From assembly GCF_001887355.1 (NCBI RefSeq), contig NZ_MPIN01000024.1:1-64000 (forward strand): a stretch of 64,000 nucleotides of DNA, read 5' to 3'. The translations under genes and the position numbers were made by a program. The DNA is from Cystobacter ferrugineus (lineage in GTDB: Bacteria > Myxococcota > Myxococcia > Myxococcales > Myxococcaceae). Shown piece by piece: positions 11,377-19,821 of this stretch (position 1 is its first letter; each line of letters opens with the position of its first letter). Below the pieces are notes generated by a model. It saw nothing but the letters and a program-made list of their open reading frames with translations, made no database searches and was not told where the DNA came from.

Positions 11377-11792
11377 GCCTCACCCCCTTCCTCGTGCTCC
11401 TCGCGCCAGGCGGGCGCCACGCCCACGTAGATGAAGCGCAGGTGCGGCACCCGCTTGAGATCCAACCCCAGCGCGAGCTGCGAGCGGATGAAGCCGCTCG
11501 CGCGCTCGAGGGCCTTCTCGACCGGCGCGGGCTCGGTGGCCGCGGTTTCGGGGGGCAGGGTGAAGCCGATACGGGCGTTGCGCCCGTCCGGCGTGAGCTC
11601 GAGAGACGTCACCGCGACGCCCTCGAGCAAGGGATCGGATAGCTCTCCACGGAAGAGGCGGGACACCTCCTGGAACAAGGTGGACTGGATGCGCAGGTGG
11701 CGCGCGGGGATGGAATCGATTTCGGAAGACAGCAGGGAAGAATCCGCGCCCCTGCGTGAGGCGCGGCCACGGCGATGCTTGGAAGAAGTCAT
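11373..11792 (-). CDS. RbfA-like ribosome-binding factor
   Basis: A 139-residue protein resembling ribosome-binding factor A, a KH-domain factor that matures the 30S subunit by binding near the 5' end of 16S rRNA. The RbfA pattern runs through RIQSTLFQEVSRLFRGELSDPLL, VAVTSLELTPDGRNARIGF, an ALERASGFIRSQLALGLDLKRVPHLRF helix-loop and a C-terminal acidic tail (segments at about residues 34-57, 60-78, 93-120). The N-terminus is basic. It is coupled to rtcB by a 4-bp overlap and is not beside infB/truB, where housekeeping rbfA usually sits, so it may be a second, specialised copy. Confidence 0.75.
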   Translation of the reverse strand: MTSSKHRRGRASRRGADSSLLSSEIDSIPARHLRIQSTLFQEVSRLFRGELSDPLLEGVAVTSLELTPDGRNARIGFTLPPETAATEPAPVEKALERASGFIRSQLALGLDLKRVPHLRFIYVGVAPAWREEHEEGGEA

Positions 11793-12172
11793 GAAGACAA
11801 ACGGTTCCCGTCAGGCCGCACGGGCCCCAGCGGCTCCAGAGGCGGAGCACGCGGGAGACACGTCGGCCGAGTCAGATCGACAGAACTCCGTGCTGGCACC
11901 CGCGCACCGAAGGCGGCAGGCCCGTTCGTCTCGACTTCAGCGAGGGAGCGGAACGCGCCCGGTCAGGCGAGCGTCAGCGTGGAGAGACCCGAGACACCGT
12001 TCAGTACAGTTCCCATGGCACACCTCCCGCCGCGCGACTCATTCGCACGATCCAATGGGCGCAAGGTGCCACCGCACCTCGTCCGAGTCAACGCCCGGAC
12101 CGGATGCGCTCCCGGGCAGCCATGCCACCCGATGTCCTGTTGGCGCTGGAAATGAGTAGCCTGGAGTCCTCC
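11793..12172. promoter_or_regulatory. Divergent intergenic region, rbfA/rtcB and kinase
   Basis: About 380 bp separate the minus-strand rbfA-rtcB operon from the plus-strand kinase gene, so it must hold both promoters. Apart from the possible 17-codon frame at 11963-12016, nothing coding is seen. No convincing -35/-10 pair or palindrome was found. Confidence 0.4.
11963..12016 (-). CDS. Possible 17-residue leader peptide ahead of rbfA/rtcB
   Basis: A tiny frame reads MGTVLNGVSGLSTLTLA and stops. It is preceded by a strong GGGAGG ribosome-binding site at 12023-12028 with 6-nt spacing, better than that of most genes here. It lies 170 nt upstream of the rbfA-like start, on the same strand, in an otherwise empty region. 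It could be a leader peptide, a small protein or chance. It has no run of one codon that would suggest classical attenuation. Confidence 0.35.
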   Translation of the reverse strand: MGTVLNGVSGLSTLTLA

Positions 12173-13192
12173 ATGCCGCAGGCACCGAGCCTCGATGACT
12201 TCGTTCTTCTCAAGCGCCTGGCCATGGGCGCCATGTCCGAGGTGTTCCTCGCGGAGGTGAAGGGTGGGGTGGGACCGGACCGCCTGGTGGCGCTCAAGCG
12301 GATGCGCCCGGAGGTCGCCGGAGACGAGACCTGGGTGAAGCAGTTCCTGGACGAGGCCCACCTGTCCACCCTGCTTCATCATCCGTTCCTGGCGCGGCTG
12401 CGCTCCTTCGGCCAGCAGGATGGGCTGCTGTTCCTCGTGTTCGATTACGTGCACGGCCTCACCCTGGCGCAGCTCCTGGAGTCACGCCGCGCCGTGGGGC
12501 AGGGGCCGTTGCCCTGGGCTCACTCGGCGCGCATCGCCACGTACGTGGCCGAGTGTCTGGCCTACCTGCACGCCCTCCGGGGCCGGGAGGGTCAATCCCT
12601 GGGCCTCGTCCACCGGGACATCCATCCTGGCAACATCATGATCGCCGACACCGGAGCCGTGAAGCTGCTCGACTTCGGCATTGCCCGCCGGAGTGGACGG
12701 CTGACGGAGACGCAGCCCGGCCGCGTCAAGGCCCGCCTGGAGTACGCCGCGCCCGAGCAGCTTCGCGAGGCGCCGCTGGATGGTCAGACGGACGTGCATG
12801 GACTGGCGCTGACGCTCTACGAGCTGCTCTCGGGCGTGCAGCCCTCGCGGCGGGACACTCCGGTGCGGACGATGGAAGCGGTGCTGAAGGAAGTCCCTCG
12901 CGGACTCGGCACGGTGCGGCCCGCCGTGCCCGAGGCGCTCCAGCGGAGCGTGACGGCGGCCCTCGCCAAGGAGCCCTCGCGGAGACCCTCGCTGATGGAG
13001 CTGCGCACGTCGCTCGACCTCGCCCTGCGCGCCGAGGCTCCCCTGGTGGGCCTGCCCGAGCTGGCCGCGCTGGTGGCTCCCTGGCTCCCCGGGTCCGGGC
13101 GTCTTGCCTGGGGTCAGGAGCGCTCGCGGGAGGGTGCCACCGTCACCCATACCGCCGACGTGTCCCGTCCGACTCGAGGGACGAAGGGCTGA
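12173..13192 (+). CDS. Cytoplasmic Ser/Thr protein kinase
   Basis: A Hanks-type kinase of about 339 residues with little beyond the catalytic domain. The glycine loop is degenerate (LAMGAMSEVFLAEV), which is common in myxobacterial kinases. It is followed by VALKRM with the ATP-contacting Lys, a catalytic loop HRDIHPGN (Asp149) and DFG (Asp167). The activation-segment end reads EYAAPEQL. No membrane helix or sensor domain is present. The ATG at 12173 is used; an in-frame ATG at 12152 is equally possible. It is convergent with the sigma54 activator gene, separated by 3 bp. Substrates are unknown. Confidence 0.88.
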   Translation: MPQAPSLDDFVLLKRLAMGAMSEVFLAEVKGGVGPDRLVALKRMRPEVAGDETWVKQFLDEAHLSTLLHHPFLARLRSFGQQDGLLFLVFDYVHGLTLAQLLESRRAVGQGPLPWAHSARIATYVAECLAYLHALRGREGQSLGLVHRDIHPGNIMIADTGAVKLLDFGIARRSGRLTETQPGRVKARLEYAAPEQLREAPLDGQTDVHGLALTLYELLSGVQPSRRDTPVRTMEAVLKEVPRGLGTVRPAVPEALQRSVTAALAKEPSRRPSLMELRTSLDLALRAEAPLVGLPELAALVAPWLPGSGRLAWGQERSREGATVTHTADVSRPTRGTKG

Positions 13193-13195
13193 CGC

Positions 13196-14533
13196 TCAGT
13201 CGCCCGCCTTCAGCCCGTAGCGGTTGAGCAGTCCGTGGACGTGGCTGCGCGCCAGCCCCGCCGTCCGCGCCACCTCCGAGATGTTGTTGCCGCACCGCGC
13301 GAGCAGCGCCGTCAGGTACTCACGGGTGAAGGCCTCCACCATGCGCTCCTTGGCCTCCTTGAAGGTCAGGCCGCTCAAGTCCTCGGCCGCGGTGACCGCG
13401 CTCACTGGCCGCGTGTCCGGCAGCTCCGCGTCTCCCGCCGCGAGGACGCGGTGCACGAAGTTGCGCAGCTCACGCACGTTGCCCGGCCAGTCGTAGCCCA
13501 TCAGCCGCTGCACCAGCTCCTCGGTCAGGGGAAAGTCCGGCTGGCCGGCCTGTTGGAAGAGGTGTCGCGCCAGCAGGGGGATATCCTCCGCGCGCTCTCG
13601 CAGCGCGGGAACGCGCACTGGCACCACCGCCAGCCGGTAGTAGAGGTCCGCCCGGAAGCGCCCCGCGGCCACCTCCGCCTTCAAGTCTCGGTGCGTGGCC
13701 GCCACCACGCGCACGTCCACGTCCTTCGCGGCGTTGTCGCCCACCCGGCGCACCGTGCCCGACTCCAGCACCCGGAGCAGCTTCGGCTGGAGCTCCAGGG
13801 GAAGCTCGCCCACTTCGTCGAGGAAGACAGTGCCGCCATCCGCCTGCACCAGGTGTCCCCGGCGATCGGCATGCGCACCCGTGAAAGCCCCCTTCGCGTG
13901 CCCGAACAGCTCGCTCTCGATGAGCGAGGGCACCACCGCCCCACAGTCCACGATGACGAAGGGCTGGTTGCTCCGGGGCGAGGCCCGGTGGATCGCCTCG
14001 GCCAGCAACTCCTTGCCGGTGCCCGTCTCGCCGAGCAACAGCACGGAAAAAGAGGAGCGCGCGGTGCGCTCCAGCACGCCGAACAGCTTCTGCATCGCGG
14101 CGCTCTGCCCCAGCGCGCGCCCGAAGGTGGTGCGGGGCGCGGGCTCGGCTGCCTCCTCGGTCGGCTCGGGCATGACGAGCAGCGTCGTCTTGCCCAGCGT
14201 GAAGCGAGCCTCGCCAGCGAGGGTGACCTCGTGGATGCGCACGCCCAGGGACCAGGTGCCGTTGCGAGAGCCCACATCCCGGACTCGCACGCCCTCCGGC
14301 CGGGCCTGGAGCTCCAGGTGGACCCGCGACACCGTCGGATCGCTCAGCCGCAGGCCCCCTTCGACCTGGGTGCCCACCAGCAACGTTCCTTCGAGGGGAA
14401 TCTCCTGCCGCGCGTCTGGTCCCGTCTCCACCACCACGCGGAAGCGGGGGCCGCGCGCTTCTGGTCGCCCCTCCGCCAGGGCACCGGGGGTCAATGGTTC
14501 GGTGGAGGAGAAGCCCATGCGGTATGGCAACAT
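13196..14533 (-). CDS. FHA-domain sigma54-dependent transcriptional activator
   Basis: A roughly 445-residue enhancer-binding protein. The N-terminal FHA domain (about residues 25-120; GTQVEGGLRLSDPTVSRVHLEL and GSRNGTW) binds phosphothreonine, so a Ser/Thr kinase probably controls it. The AAA+ core has Walker A GETGTGKE, the sigma54-contacting GAFTGA loop, Walker B TVFLDEVGEL and the GNVRELRN sensor II. A Fis-type helix-turn-helix lies at the C-terminus (NNISEVARTAGLARSHVHGLL). This architecture is a hallmark of Myxococcus. The ATG at 14533 has a G-rich upstream stretch; 14518 is an alternative. The start is only 10 bp from that of the divergent kinase, its likely partner. Confidence 0.93.
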   Translation of the reverse strand: MLPYRMGFSSTEPLTPGALAEGRPEARGPRFRVVVETGPDARQEIPLEGTLLVGTQVEGGLRLSDPTVSRVHLELQARPEGVRVRDVGSRNGTWSLGVRIHEVTLAGEARFTLGKTTLLVMPEPTEEAAEPAPRTTFGRALGQSAAMQKLFGVLERTARSSFSVLLLGETGTGKELLAEAIHRASPRSNQPFVIVDCGAVVPSLIESELFGHAKGAFTGAHADRRGHLVQADGGTVFLDEVGELPLELQPKLLRVLESGTVRRVGDNAAKDVDVRVVAATHRDLKAEVAAGRFRADLYYRLAVVPVRVPALRERAEDIPLLARHLFQQAGQPDFPLTEELVQRLMGYDWPGNVRELRNFVHRVLAAGDAELPDTRPVSAVTAAEDLSGLTFKEAKERMVEAFTREYLTALLARCGNNISEVARTAGLARSHVHGLLNRYGLKAGD

Positions 14534-14543
14534 AGAGCCCCCC

Positions 14544-16211
14544 ATGCATCCCCACAAGCAAGCCTCCTCGTGTGCCACCTGCGGGCTGCCCGTTCCCTTT
14601 CCGGGGGCCGCCTGCTCGGAGTGCACCGCCATCACCCTGCACGCCGGGGAAGCGGGAGGGCGCCCACGGGGGCCGACGCGGCCATCGCTCGCCCCGGGGG
14701 ACGTGCTGGAGGGCAAGTGGCGGCTGGAGGAATTGCTGGGCGCCGGAGGCATGGGACAGGTGTACCGGGCCCGGGATCTCGCGCTCGAGCGCACCGTGGC
14801 CATCAAGCTGCTCCACGAGCCGTTGTGCGAGGATCCGGAGAGCGTGGCGCGCTTCGAGCGGGAAGCGCGGGCGATGGCGCGGCTGGAGCACTCGCACATC
14901 ACTCCCATCCACGCGGTGGGCCGCGAGGGCGGGCGTCCGTTCATCGTGATGAAGCACCTGGAGGGCATGTCCCTGGCGCGCTACCTGCGCTCGGTGCCCG
15001 GGCCCATGCCAGTACCGGAGGTGCTCGCCCTGGCGCGGCAGTTGTGCGCCGGGTTGGACTTCATCCACCAGCGCGGCTGCGTCCACCGCGACATCAAGCC
15101 AGGCAATATCTTCGTCTCGCCCGGTGGGCACGCCACGTTGCTCGACTTCGGCATCCTCTGGGAGCACCGTGGTGAGGACCGCACCCAGAGCGGCGTGCGG
15201 CTCGGCACGCCCAGCTACATGGCGCCGGAGCAGGCCCGGGGCGAGCCCGTCGACAGCCGCGCGGATCTCTTCTCGCTGGGGCTGGTGTTGCTGGAGGCGC
15301 TGACGGGATTGCCTCCGTCGAGCACCTGCCGGCTGCTGGGCGAGGGGCCACGGGCGGCGAGCCCGGCGCTCCAGGCTCAGGCCCCGTGGCTCCCGCTCCC
15401 CTGGGCCGAGGTCCTCGTCCGGGCCACCGCGATGAATCCAGAGCAGCGCCACGAGAGCGCACTCGCGCTGCTCGCGGCGCTGGAGGAGGCGGAGCGTGCG
15501 AGCGCGAGCCCCCCCGTGGCGTTGGCGTCCCCCTCTTCGACGCCCCCTCCGGCGCCGGTTTCCGCGGGGCGTGGCGAGCACGTGCGGCGTGTGTCCCTGG
15601 TGCTGTTGGGTGGGGCGAGCGTAGGCGCGCTCCTCCTCGCGACCTTCACACACCGCGGCACGGTGGAGGCCCCGGCCCCGCACGTGGTGACGGCTCCGGA
15701 CTCCTCCGTGTCGACCGCTCCGGCCAGCGCCGCCGCCACTCCGAGCCTGGCGCGGGAAGCTCCCCCGGTTCGAGACTCCACTCCGGCGCGAGACACCGAG
15801 CCGGTCCCCGCCGCTCCGAGCGCGGCGACCGTGGCCGCCCTGGTGCCAGCTCCGGTGACTCCCGCTTCCAGTCCGCCCGCCTCCAACACGTCCGCTTCTC
15901 CGACGACGGCTTCCCGCCGGACCCGGGGAGCGCAGGCCCCGCTCGCGTCCTCTTCCATGGGAAGCGACTCCCGCAAGCGGACGAAGCAGGGCAGGGGAGA
16001 GGTGCGTGTGGTGACCCTGCACCAGGGCCGGGCGGTCTGGGCCAATGTCAGCGTGGACGGCAAGCACCATGGAGCCACTCCGGTGTCGCTGGAGCTGCCC
16101 GAGGGGCGTCACTCCGTGCGTGTGGAGCGTGATGGCTTCGCCCCGCAGGAACGCCCCATCGAGGTTTTGCCGGGCTCGAAAGCAGTGGTACGCATCGAGC
16201 TTCACGAATGA
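14544..16211 (+). CDS. Membrane Ser/Thr kinase with zinc ribbon and PEGA tail
   Basis: A 555-residue kinase. The N-terminus has four cysteines in two CxxC pairs (Cys10/13 and 24/27), likely a zinc ribbon. The kinase domain covers about residues 55-310: glycine loop LGAGGMGQVY, HRDIKPGN (Asp183), DFG (Asp201) and GTPSYMAPEQ. A Pro/Ala-rich segment contains one membrane helix near 350-370. The last 70 residues form a PEGA domain (VSVDGKHHGATPVSLELPEG), an extracytoplasmic beta domain thought to bind envelope components. It overlaps the downstream gene by 4 bp (ATGA), so the two are translationally coupled. The divergent FHA activator is a plausible phosphorylation target. Confidence 0.92.
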   Translation: MHPHKQASSCATCGLPVPFPGAACSECTAITLHAGEAGGRPRGPTRPSLAPGDVLEGKWRLEELLGAGGMGQVYRARDLALERTVAIKLLHEPLCEDPESVARFEREARAMARLEHSHITPIHAVGREGGRPFIVMKHLEGMSLARYLRSVPGPMPVPEVLALARQLCAGLDFIHQRGCVHRDIKPGNIFVSPGGHATLLDFGILWEHRGEDRTQSGVRLGTPSYMAPEQARGEPVDSRADLFSLGLVLLEALTGLPPSSTCRLLGEGPRAASPALQAQAPWLPLPWAEVLVRATAMNPEQRHESALALLAALEEAERASASPPVALASPSSTPPPAPVSAGRGEHVRRVSLVLLGGASVGALLLATFTHRGTVEAPAPHVVTAPDSSVSTAPASAAATPSLAREAPPVRDSTPARDTEPVPAAPSAATVAALVPAPVTPASSPPASNTSASPTTASRRTRGAQAPLASSSMGSDSRKRTKQGRGEVRVVTLHQGRAVWANVSVDGKHHGATPVSLELPEGRHSVRVERDGFAPQERPIEVLPGSKAVVRIELHE

Positions 16212-17155
16212 GCGTTCCCCTGTTGGTGATGTCGCTGCTGCTCGCCGCCGGTCCATCCACCGGAGAGCACCGCGAACTGGATGCGGCGCTCGAGGCCCTG
16301 TCCGAAGGGGACTTCGAGTCCGCGCTCTCCCGTGTGGACGCGGGATTGAAGAAGACCCGGGACGAGACGGAGATCGCTCGGCTGCATGTGGTCCGGGGCG
16401 AGGCGTACGCGGCGCTCCGCCGCTACTCCCAGATGGAGGCCTCCTTCGCCCAGGCGCTCGAGTCGGACCCGGACGTGCGTCTGGATCCGGAGCGCGTGCA
16501 GCCCACCGTGGTGGCGCTCTTCGAGAGCCTGCGTGAGCGGCTCCGGGGAGAGCTGGCCGTGGAGGTCGAGCCTTCCGGCGCGGCGCTGCGGCTGGATGGA
16601 CAGCCGCTCGGACAGGCGCCCTGGCGAGGCCCGGTTCCCATCGGAACGCACACGTTGGACGTGGACGAGGGGAGGACCTCGCTCCAGGTCAAGGTACGGC
16701 CCAGCCGGACGGAGCAGGTGCGCGTCGTCCTTCCCCCCGCGGCTTCAATGGAGGCGCCCTGGTCCGGACTCGTCTTCAGCGCCCAGGCTCGGGCCACGCT
16801 GGGCGTGTCTCCCCTGTCGGGAGTGGGGCTGGAGGCCGGAGCGAGGCTGGCGGGCACGTATGTCTACGGCGAGCTCAACGCCACCGTGGGGAGCCGGTTC
16901 GGGGCGTCCGCGCGACTGGGCGCCCAGGCGCCGGAGCTCGTGGGGCCGCTGACCTTCTTCCTCTCGCTCGATGCGTATGCCCTGGGGGGACCGTTCCTTT
17001 TCGGTGGCGGACTGTCCGCCGGAGCGAGCCTCCCCCTGTCCAGCAAGTTCGATCTCTTCGTGGAGTTGAGCGGGCGCCTGCTCCCGGCGAGCGCCTCGTA
17101 CAGCACCACGCACCTGCTGGGCGTCACCGGCTTGCGCTTCACTCCTGGCGGGTAG
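16208..17155 (+). CDS. TPR/PEGA outer-envelope protein coupled to kinase
   Basis: A 315-residue exported protein. A short signal peptide (about residues 1-19) precedes one or two TPR-like helical repeats (20-100) and a PEGA domain (about 112-175; VEVEPSGAALRLDGQPLG and a THTLDVDEG turn). The C-terminal 130 residues alternate Gly/aromatic strands and end in a strand finishing FTPGG, which looks like a small beta-barrel. Both this protein and the kinase that overlaps it carry PEGA domains, so they probably act together at the envelope. The function itself is unknown. Its 3' end overlaps the convergent gene by 17 bp. Confidence 0.75.
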   Translation: MSVPLLVMSLLLAAGPSTGEHRELDAALEALSEGDFESALSRVDAGLKKTRDETEIARLHVVRGEAYAALRRYSQMEASFAQALESDPDVRLDPERVQPTVVALFESLRERLRGELAVEVEPSGAALRLDGQPLGQAPWRGPVPIGTHTLDVDEGRTSLQVKVRPSRTEQVRVVLPPAASMEAPWSGLVFSAQARATLGVSPLSGVGLEAGARLAGTYVYGELNATVGSRFGASARLGAQAPELVGPLTFFLSLDAYALGGPFLFGGGLSAGASLPLSSKFDLFVELSGRLLPASASYSTTHLLGVTGLRFTPGG

Positions 17156-18356
17156 CCGCCGCCGGCCTTCCCCGGAGACTCCGTCGCCACCAGGGCCACA
17201 GCAGCACCGGCAGCGACACGAGCGCCCCTGGCGCCGAGGTGCAGCCCAGGCCCATCGTCCAGGGCCCCACCGCGCCGCCGTCCGCATCTCCCACGGAAGT
17301 GCCGTCTCCCTCCACCTGGAGCGTCGCGGGGAGGAAGTCCGGATGCGAGGCCGCCAACGTCACCATTCCCGGGGGGCCACCAGGATGGAAGTACACGCGC
17401 CGCTCGAAGCTTCCCGTGGAAAGGCGCACGCGCTCCACCGGGGACTTGCAGGACTCATCCGCGTGGAAGCGGCCCTCTCCCGTCGTCGTGGACAGGGACA
17501 CCTCCGTGTCGTACGGCGCGGGCGCGAGCGCCCCGGTGGCGGAGTTCCGCAAGGACACGTTCACGGCGATGCACCCCGGGGACGCGCCCGCGTCCATCGG
17601 CTGCTGGAGTCGCAGCCGGCTCGCCATGGGCGTGGCGCTCACCCGCACGTCGTCGAAGTCGATGGAGCCGGTGAAAAACCCCTGGTCCGTCCACGGCTCG
17701 CCCACCTGGAACCACTCCAACACGTAGTTCGCTTCGCGCCAGTCGATCCGGGAGAGCGTGGCGAGTTCGGAGGTGGACCCCTGCTCGACACCGTCCACCC
17801 ACAACCTGGCCTCTCCGTTGGTGGTGCCCAGTCCCCGGGCGCTGAACTCGACCAGGTACCAGCGGTCCTGCTCCACCCGCGCTCCATGCAGGCTGGCGTA
17901 GGTCTGCTCCGTGCCCTTCCTCACGGCCAGTTCCCAGATGGGGCCCGGCGTCAGGAGCCGCAGCTCCACCTTCACGGGATTGGCCTGGATGGCCACCACT
18001 CGCCCGGGGGTGCCGACGTCGCGCAAGCGCATCCACGAGCGGAGGAAGAACTCCGAGGTCAGGGGGGTCCTCTCGACGTCGGCGCTCCCCTGGAATTCCG
18101 AAGCGCTGCTGTTGATGCGATCGATCAGGGTGAGCCCGTATTGCCCCCGGTGGGCCCCCTCCGCCCCGCTGACGAGGGTGTTGGGGCTGATGCTCCTGGC
18201 ATTGTCCCACCGCCCCTCGGGGGCGATCAGCGCACCCGTCTCGAAGTCATCCGAGAACCAGTCGATGGGGGCGGCGGCCACGGACAGGGGCTGGAGCAGC
18301 ACGCAGCTTCCCAGCACCAGGCCCCCCCACGAGGGTCTGACCCATTCAGTGCTCAT
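17139..18356 (-). CDS. Surface protein with MYXO-CTERM-like tail
   Basis: A secreted protein of about 405 residues. A signal peptide ends near SVAAA. Residues about 30-230 look like a concanavalin-type lectin/polysaccharide-lyase fold (WFSDDFETGAL, RSWMRLRD, DRWYLVEFSARGLG, FDDVRVS), the pattern of glycan-binding or -degrading jelly-roll domains. An Ig-like region follows. The extreme C-terminus (LGCTSAPGALVSLPVLLWPWWRRS) has a Gly-Cys, a hydrophobic helix and an Arg cluster. This is a MYXO-CTERM-like sorting signal, in myxobacteria linked to type II secretion and surface anchoring. Start at 18356 chosen because it leads straight into the signal peptide; 18377 also possible. Confidence 0.7.
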   Translation of the reverse strand: MSTEWVRPSWGGLVLGSCVLLQPLSVAAAPIDWFSDDFETGALIAPEGRWDNARSISPNTLVSGAEGAHRGQYGLTLIDRINSSASEFQGSADVERTPLTSEFFLRSWMRLRDVGTPGRVVAIQANPVKVELRLLTPGPIWELAVRKGTEQTYASLHGARVEQDRWYLVEFSARGLGTTNGEARLWVDGVEQGSTSELATLSRIDWREANYVLEWFQVGEPWTDQGFFTGSIDFDDVRVSATPMASRLRLQQPMDAGASPGCIAVNVSLRNSATGALAPAPYDTEVSLSTTTGEGRFHADESCKSPVERVRLSTGSFERRVYFHPGGPPGMVTLAASHPDFLPATLQVEGDGTSVGDADGGAVGPWTMGLGCTSAPGALVSLPVLLWPWWRRSLRGRPAAATRQE

Positions 18357-18783
18357 CCTGACGAAGTCTAGCAGCATGGGGTGTGGGGGGACCCGTGTGA
18401 CCAGGCCCCCTCGGGCATGGCGTTGCACGCGGCCAGCAGGGACAGCGAGTCGGGATGGGATCTCGCGGTCCGTCGCACCCCAAAAGCAAGTTCGAGGCCA
18501 ATTCTCGTGTTCCAGGAATTCCAGGGGTTTGTATGAGCATACGCTCCTGGCGAGCCCACTCGCGCGGGGCCCCTGACCTCTGCCAAGGACAGGACCTGTT
18601 CACTCGACAGGACAGGCCGCGCAAGGCCGCCTCCGTCTCCGAGCCACCATCCGTGGCCCCGGCGCACCGCTCTTCCTGGCCTCGTGATGCCGAGGGATAG
18701 GCGCATGTGGAGCACCGTGTCACACAGTGACACCCGTGTGAAATTCGCGAAGCCCTGGCATAGAGCTGACATGGCATGGGTAG
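18357..18783. promoter_or_regulatory. Divergent intergenic region with palindromes
   Basis: About 430 bp between the minus-strand surface-protein gene and the plus-strand ketosynthase gene. No coding sequence is convincing. It contains the 17-bp palindrome annotated separately and an imperfect repeat, TTCCAGGAATTCCAGG, near 18510-18525. Confidence 0.4.
18717..18733. promoter_or_regulatory. Palindromic operator candidate, GTGTCAC-ACA-GTGACAC
   Basis: Two perfect 7-bp arms flank a 3-bp spacer, ending 50 bp before the ketosynthase start. The size and symmetry suit a TetR- or GntR-type dimer. No regulator gene is adjacent, so the binder is unknown. Confidence 0.5.
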
Positions 18784-19797
18784 ATGACAGCCATGTTCCT
18801 CCACGCACTCGGACACTTCCACCCGGAGAACCTCATCACCAACGCGTTCCTCCAGGACATCGGCCTGGAGACGAATGATTCATGGATCGTCGAGCGGGTA
18901 GGCATCCGCACCCGGCACACGGTGCTGCCGCTCGACTACATCCGTGAGACCCGCAACCGGGACGTGCGTGGAGCGCAGGAAGCCGCGCTGTATTCCAACG
19001 CGGAGACGGGCAGGCGAGCGGCGCTGATGGCCCTGCAGCGCGCGGGACGCGACGTGAAGGACGTGGGGATGGTGGTGGCGGGCGGCTGCTCGCCCGACGA
19101 GTGCATTCCAGCGGAGGCTTGCCGCATCGCCGAGGCGCTGGGCATCGAGGCGCCCTCCCTGGACCTCAACGCCGCCTGCTCGTCCTTCTGTGCCCAGCTC
19201 CACTTCCTGGCGGGCATGCGGCCGGAGCGCCTCCCGGACTTCATCCTCGTGGTGAACCCGGAGAACTCCACCCGCGTGGTGGACTACTCGGACCGCTCGA
19301 GCTGTGTGCTGTGGGGCGACGGCACCAGCGCCGCGCTGATCAGCCCGCGCATCCCCGGTCCCTGGCGCATCATCCACACGCTGCTCGGCGGAAGCCCTTC
19401 GGGCGCGGACAAGGTGAAGGTGCCCCGCGCCGGCCACTTCACCCAGCAGGGAGCGGCCGTCCAGGCCTTCGCCATCAAGCGCGCCAGCGAGACCTTCCTC
19501 GAACTGCGCGCGCACTACCTCGCGGCCTCGCCGGAACGCACCCCGGAGGGGCTGAGCCTCATCGGGCACCAGGCGAACCTGCGCATGCTGGAGGCGGTGC
19601 AGCGGCGCACCGAGGTCGCGCAGGAGCGTCACTTCTCCAACGTGGCGTACCGCGGCAACTGCGGTGCCTCGGGCGCGCCCACCGTGCTCTCGGAGAACTG
19701 GGACAACCCCCAGGTGGGGGACGCGGTGGTGCTCGCGGTGGTGGGCAGCGGCCTCACCTGGGCGGGCGCCCTGCTGGAGCGTTGCCGCGCGGAGTAG
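18784..19797 (+). CDS. FabH-like ketoacyl-ACP synthase III
   Basis: A 337-residue thiolase-fold ketosynthase. The complete catalytic triad of KAS III is present: Cys132 in NAACSSF, His262 in GHQAN and Asn292 in GNCGAS, with the usual 30-residue spacing between His and Asn. It would condense an acyl-CoA or acyl thioester with malonyl-ACP or another nucleophile. No other fatty-acid or polyketide gene is adjacent and the N-terminal region differs from housekeeping FabH, so it may be a specialised enzyme (DarB/CerJ-like). That is inference. A 17-bp palindrome upstream suggests dedicated control. Confidence 0.88.
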   Translation: MTAMFLHALGHFHPENLITNAFLQDIGLETNDSWIVERVGIRTRHTVLPLDYIRETRNRDVRGAQEAALYSNAETGRRAALMALQRAGRDVKDVGMVVAGGCSPDECIPAEACRIAEALGIEAPSLDLNAACSSFCAQLHFLAGMRPERLPDFILVVNPENSTRVVDYSDRSSCVLWGDGTSAALISPRIPGPWRIIHTLLGGSPSGADKVKVPRAGHFTQQGAAVQAFAIKRASETFLELRAHYLAASPERTPEGLSLIGHQANLRMLEAVQRRTEVAQERHFSNVAYRGNCGASGAPTVLSENWDNPQVGDAVVLAVVGSGLTWAGALLERCRAE

Positions 19798-19821
19798 TTC
19801 CACGCGCGGCACCGCGTCCGC

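Noticed and set aside
13470-16256. 928-codon open frame on the minus strand
   Set aside because: It is antisense to the FHA activator's neighbour and the zinc-ribbon kinase; its product is Arg/Gly/Pro-rich with no family motif, as expected from the opposite strand of high-GC genes.
18740-18783. TGGCAT...TGACA as a sigma54 promoter for the ketosynthase gene
   Set aside because: The -12 part lacks the conserved GC and the spacing does not fit GG-N10-GC.
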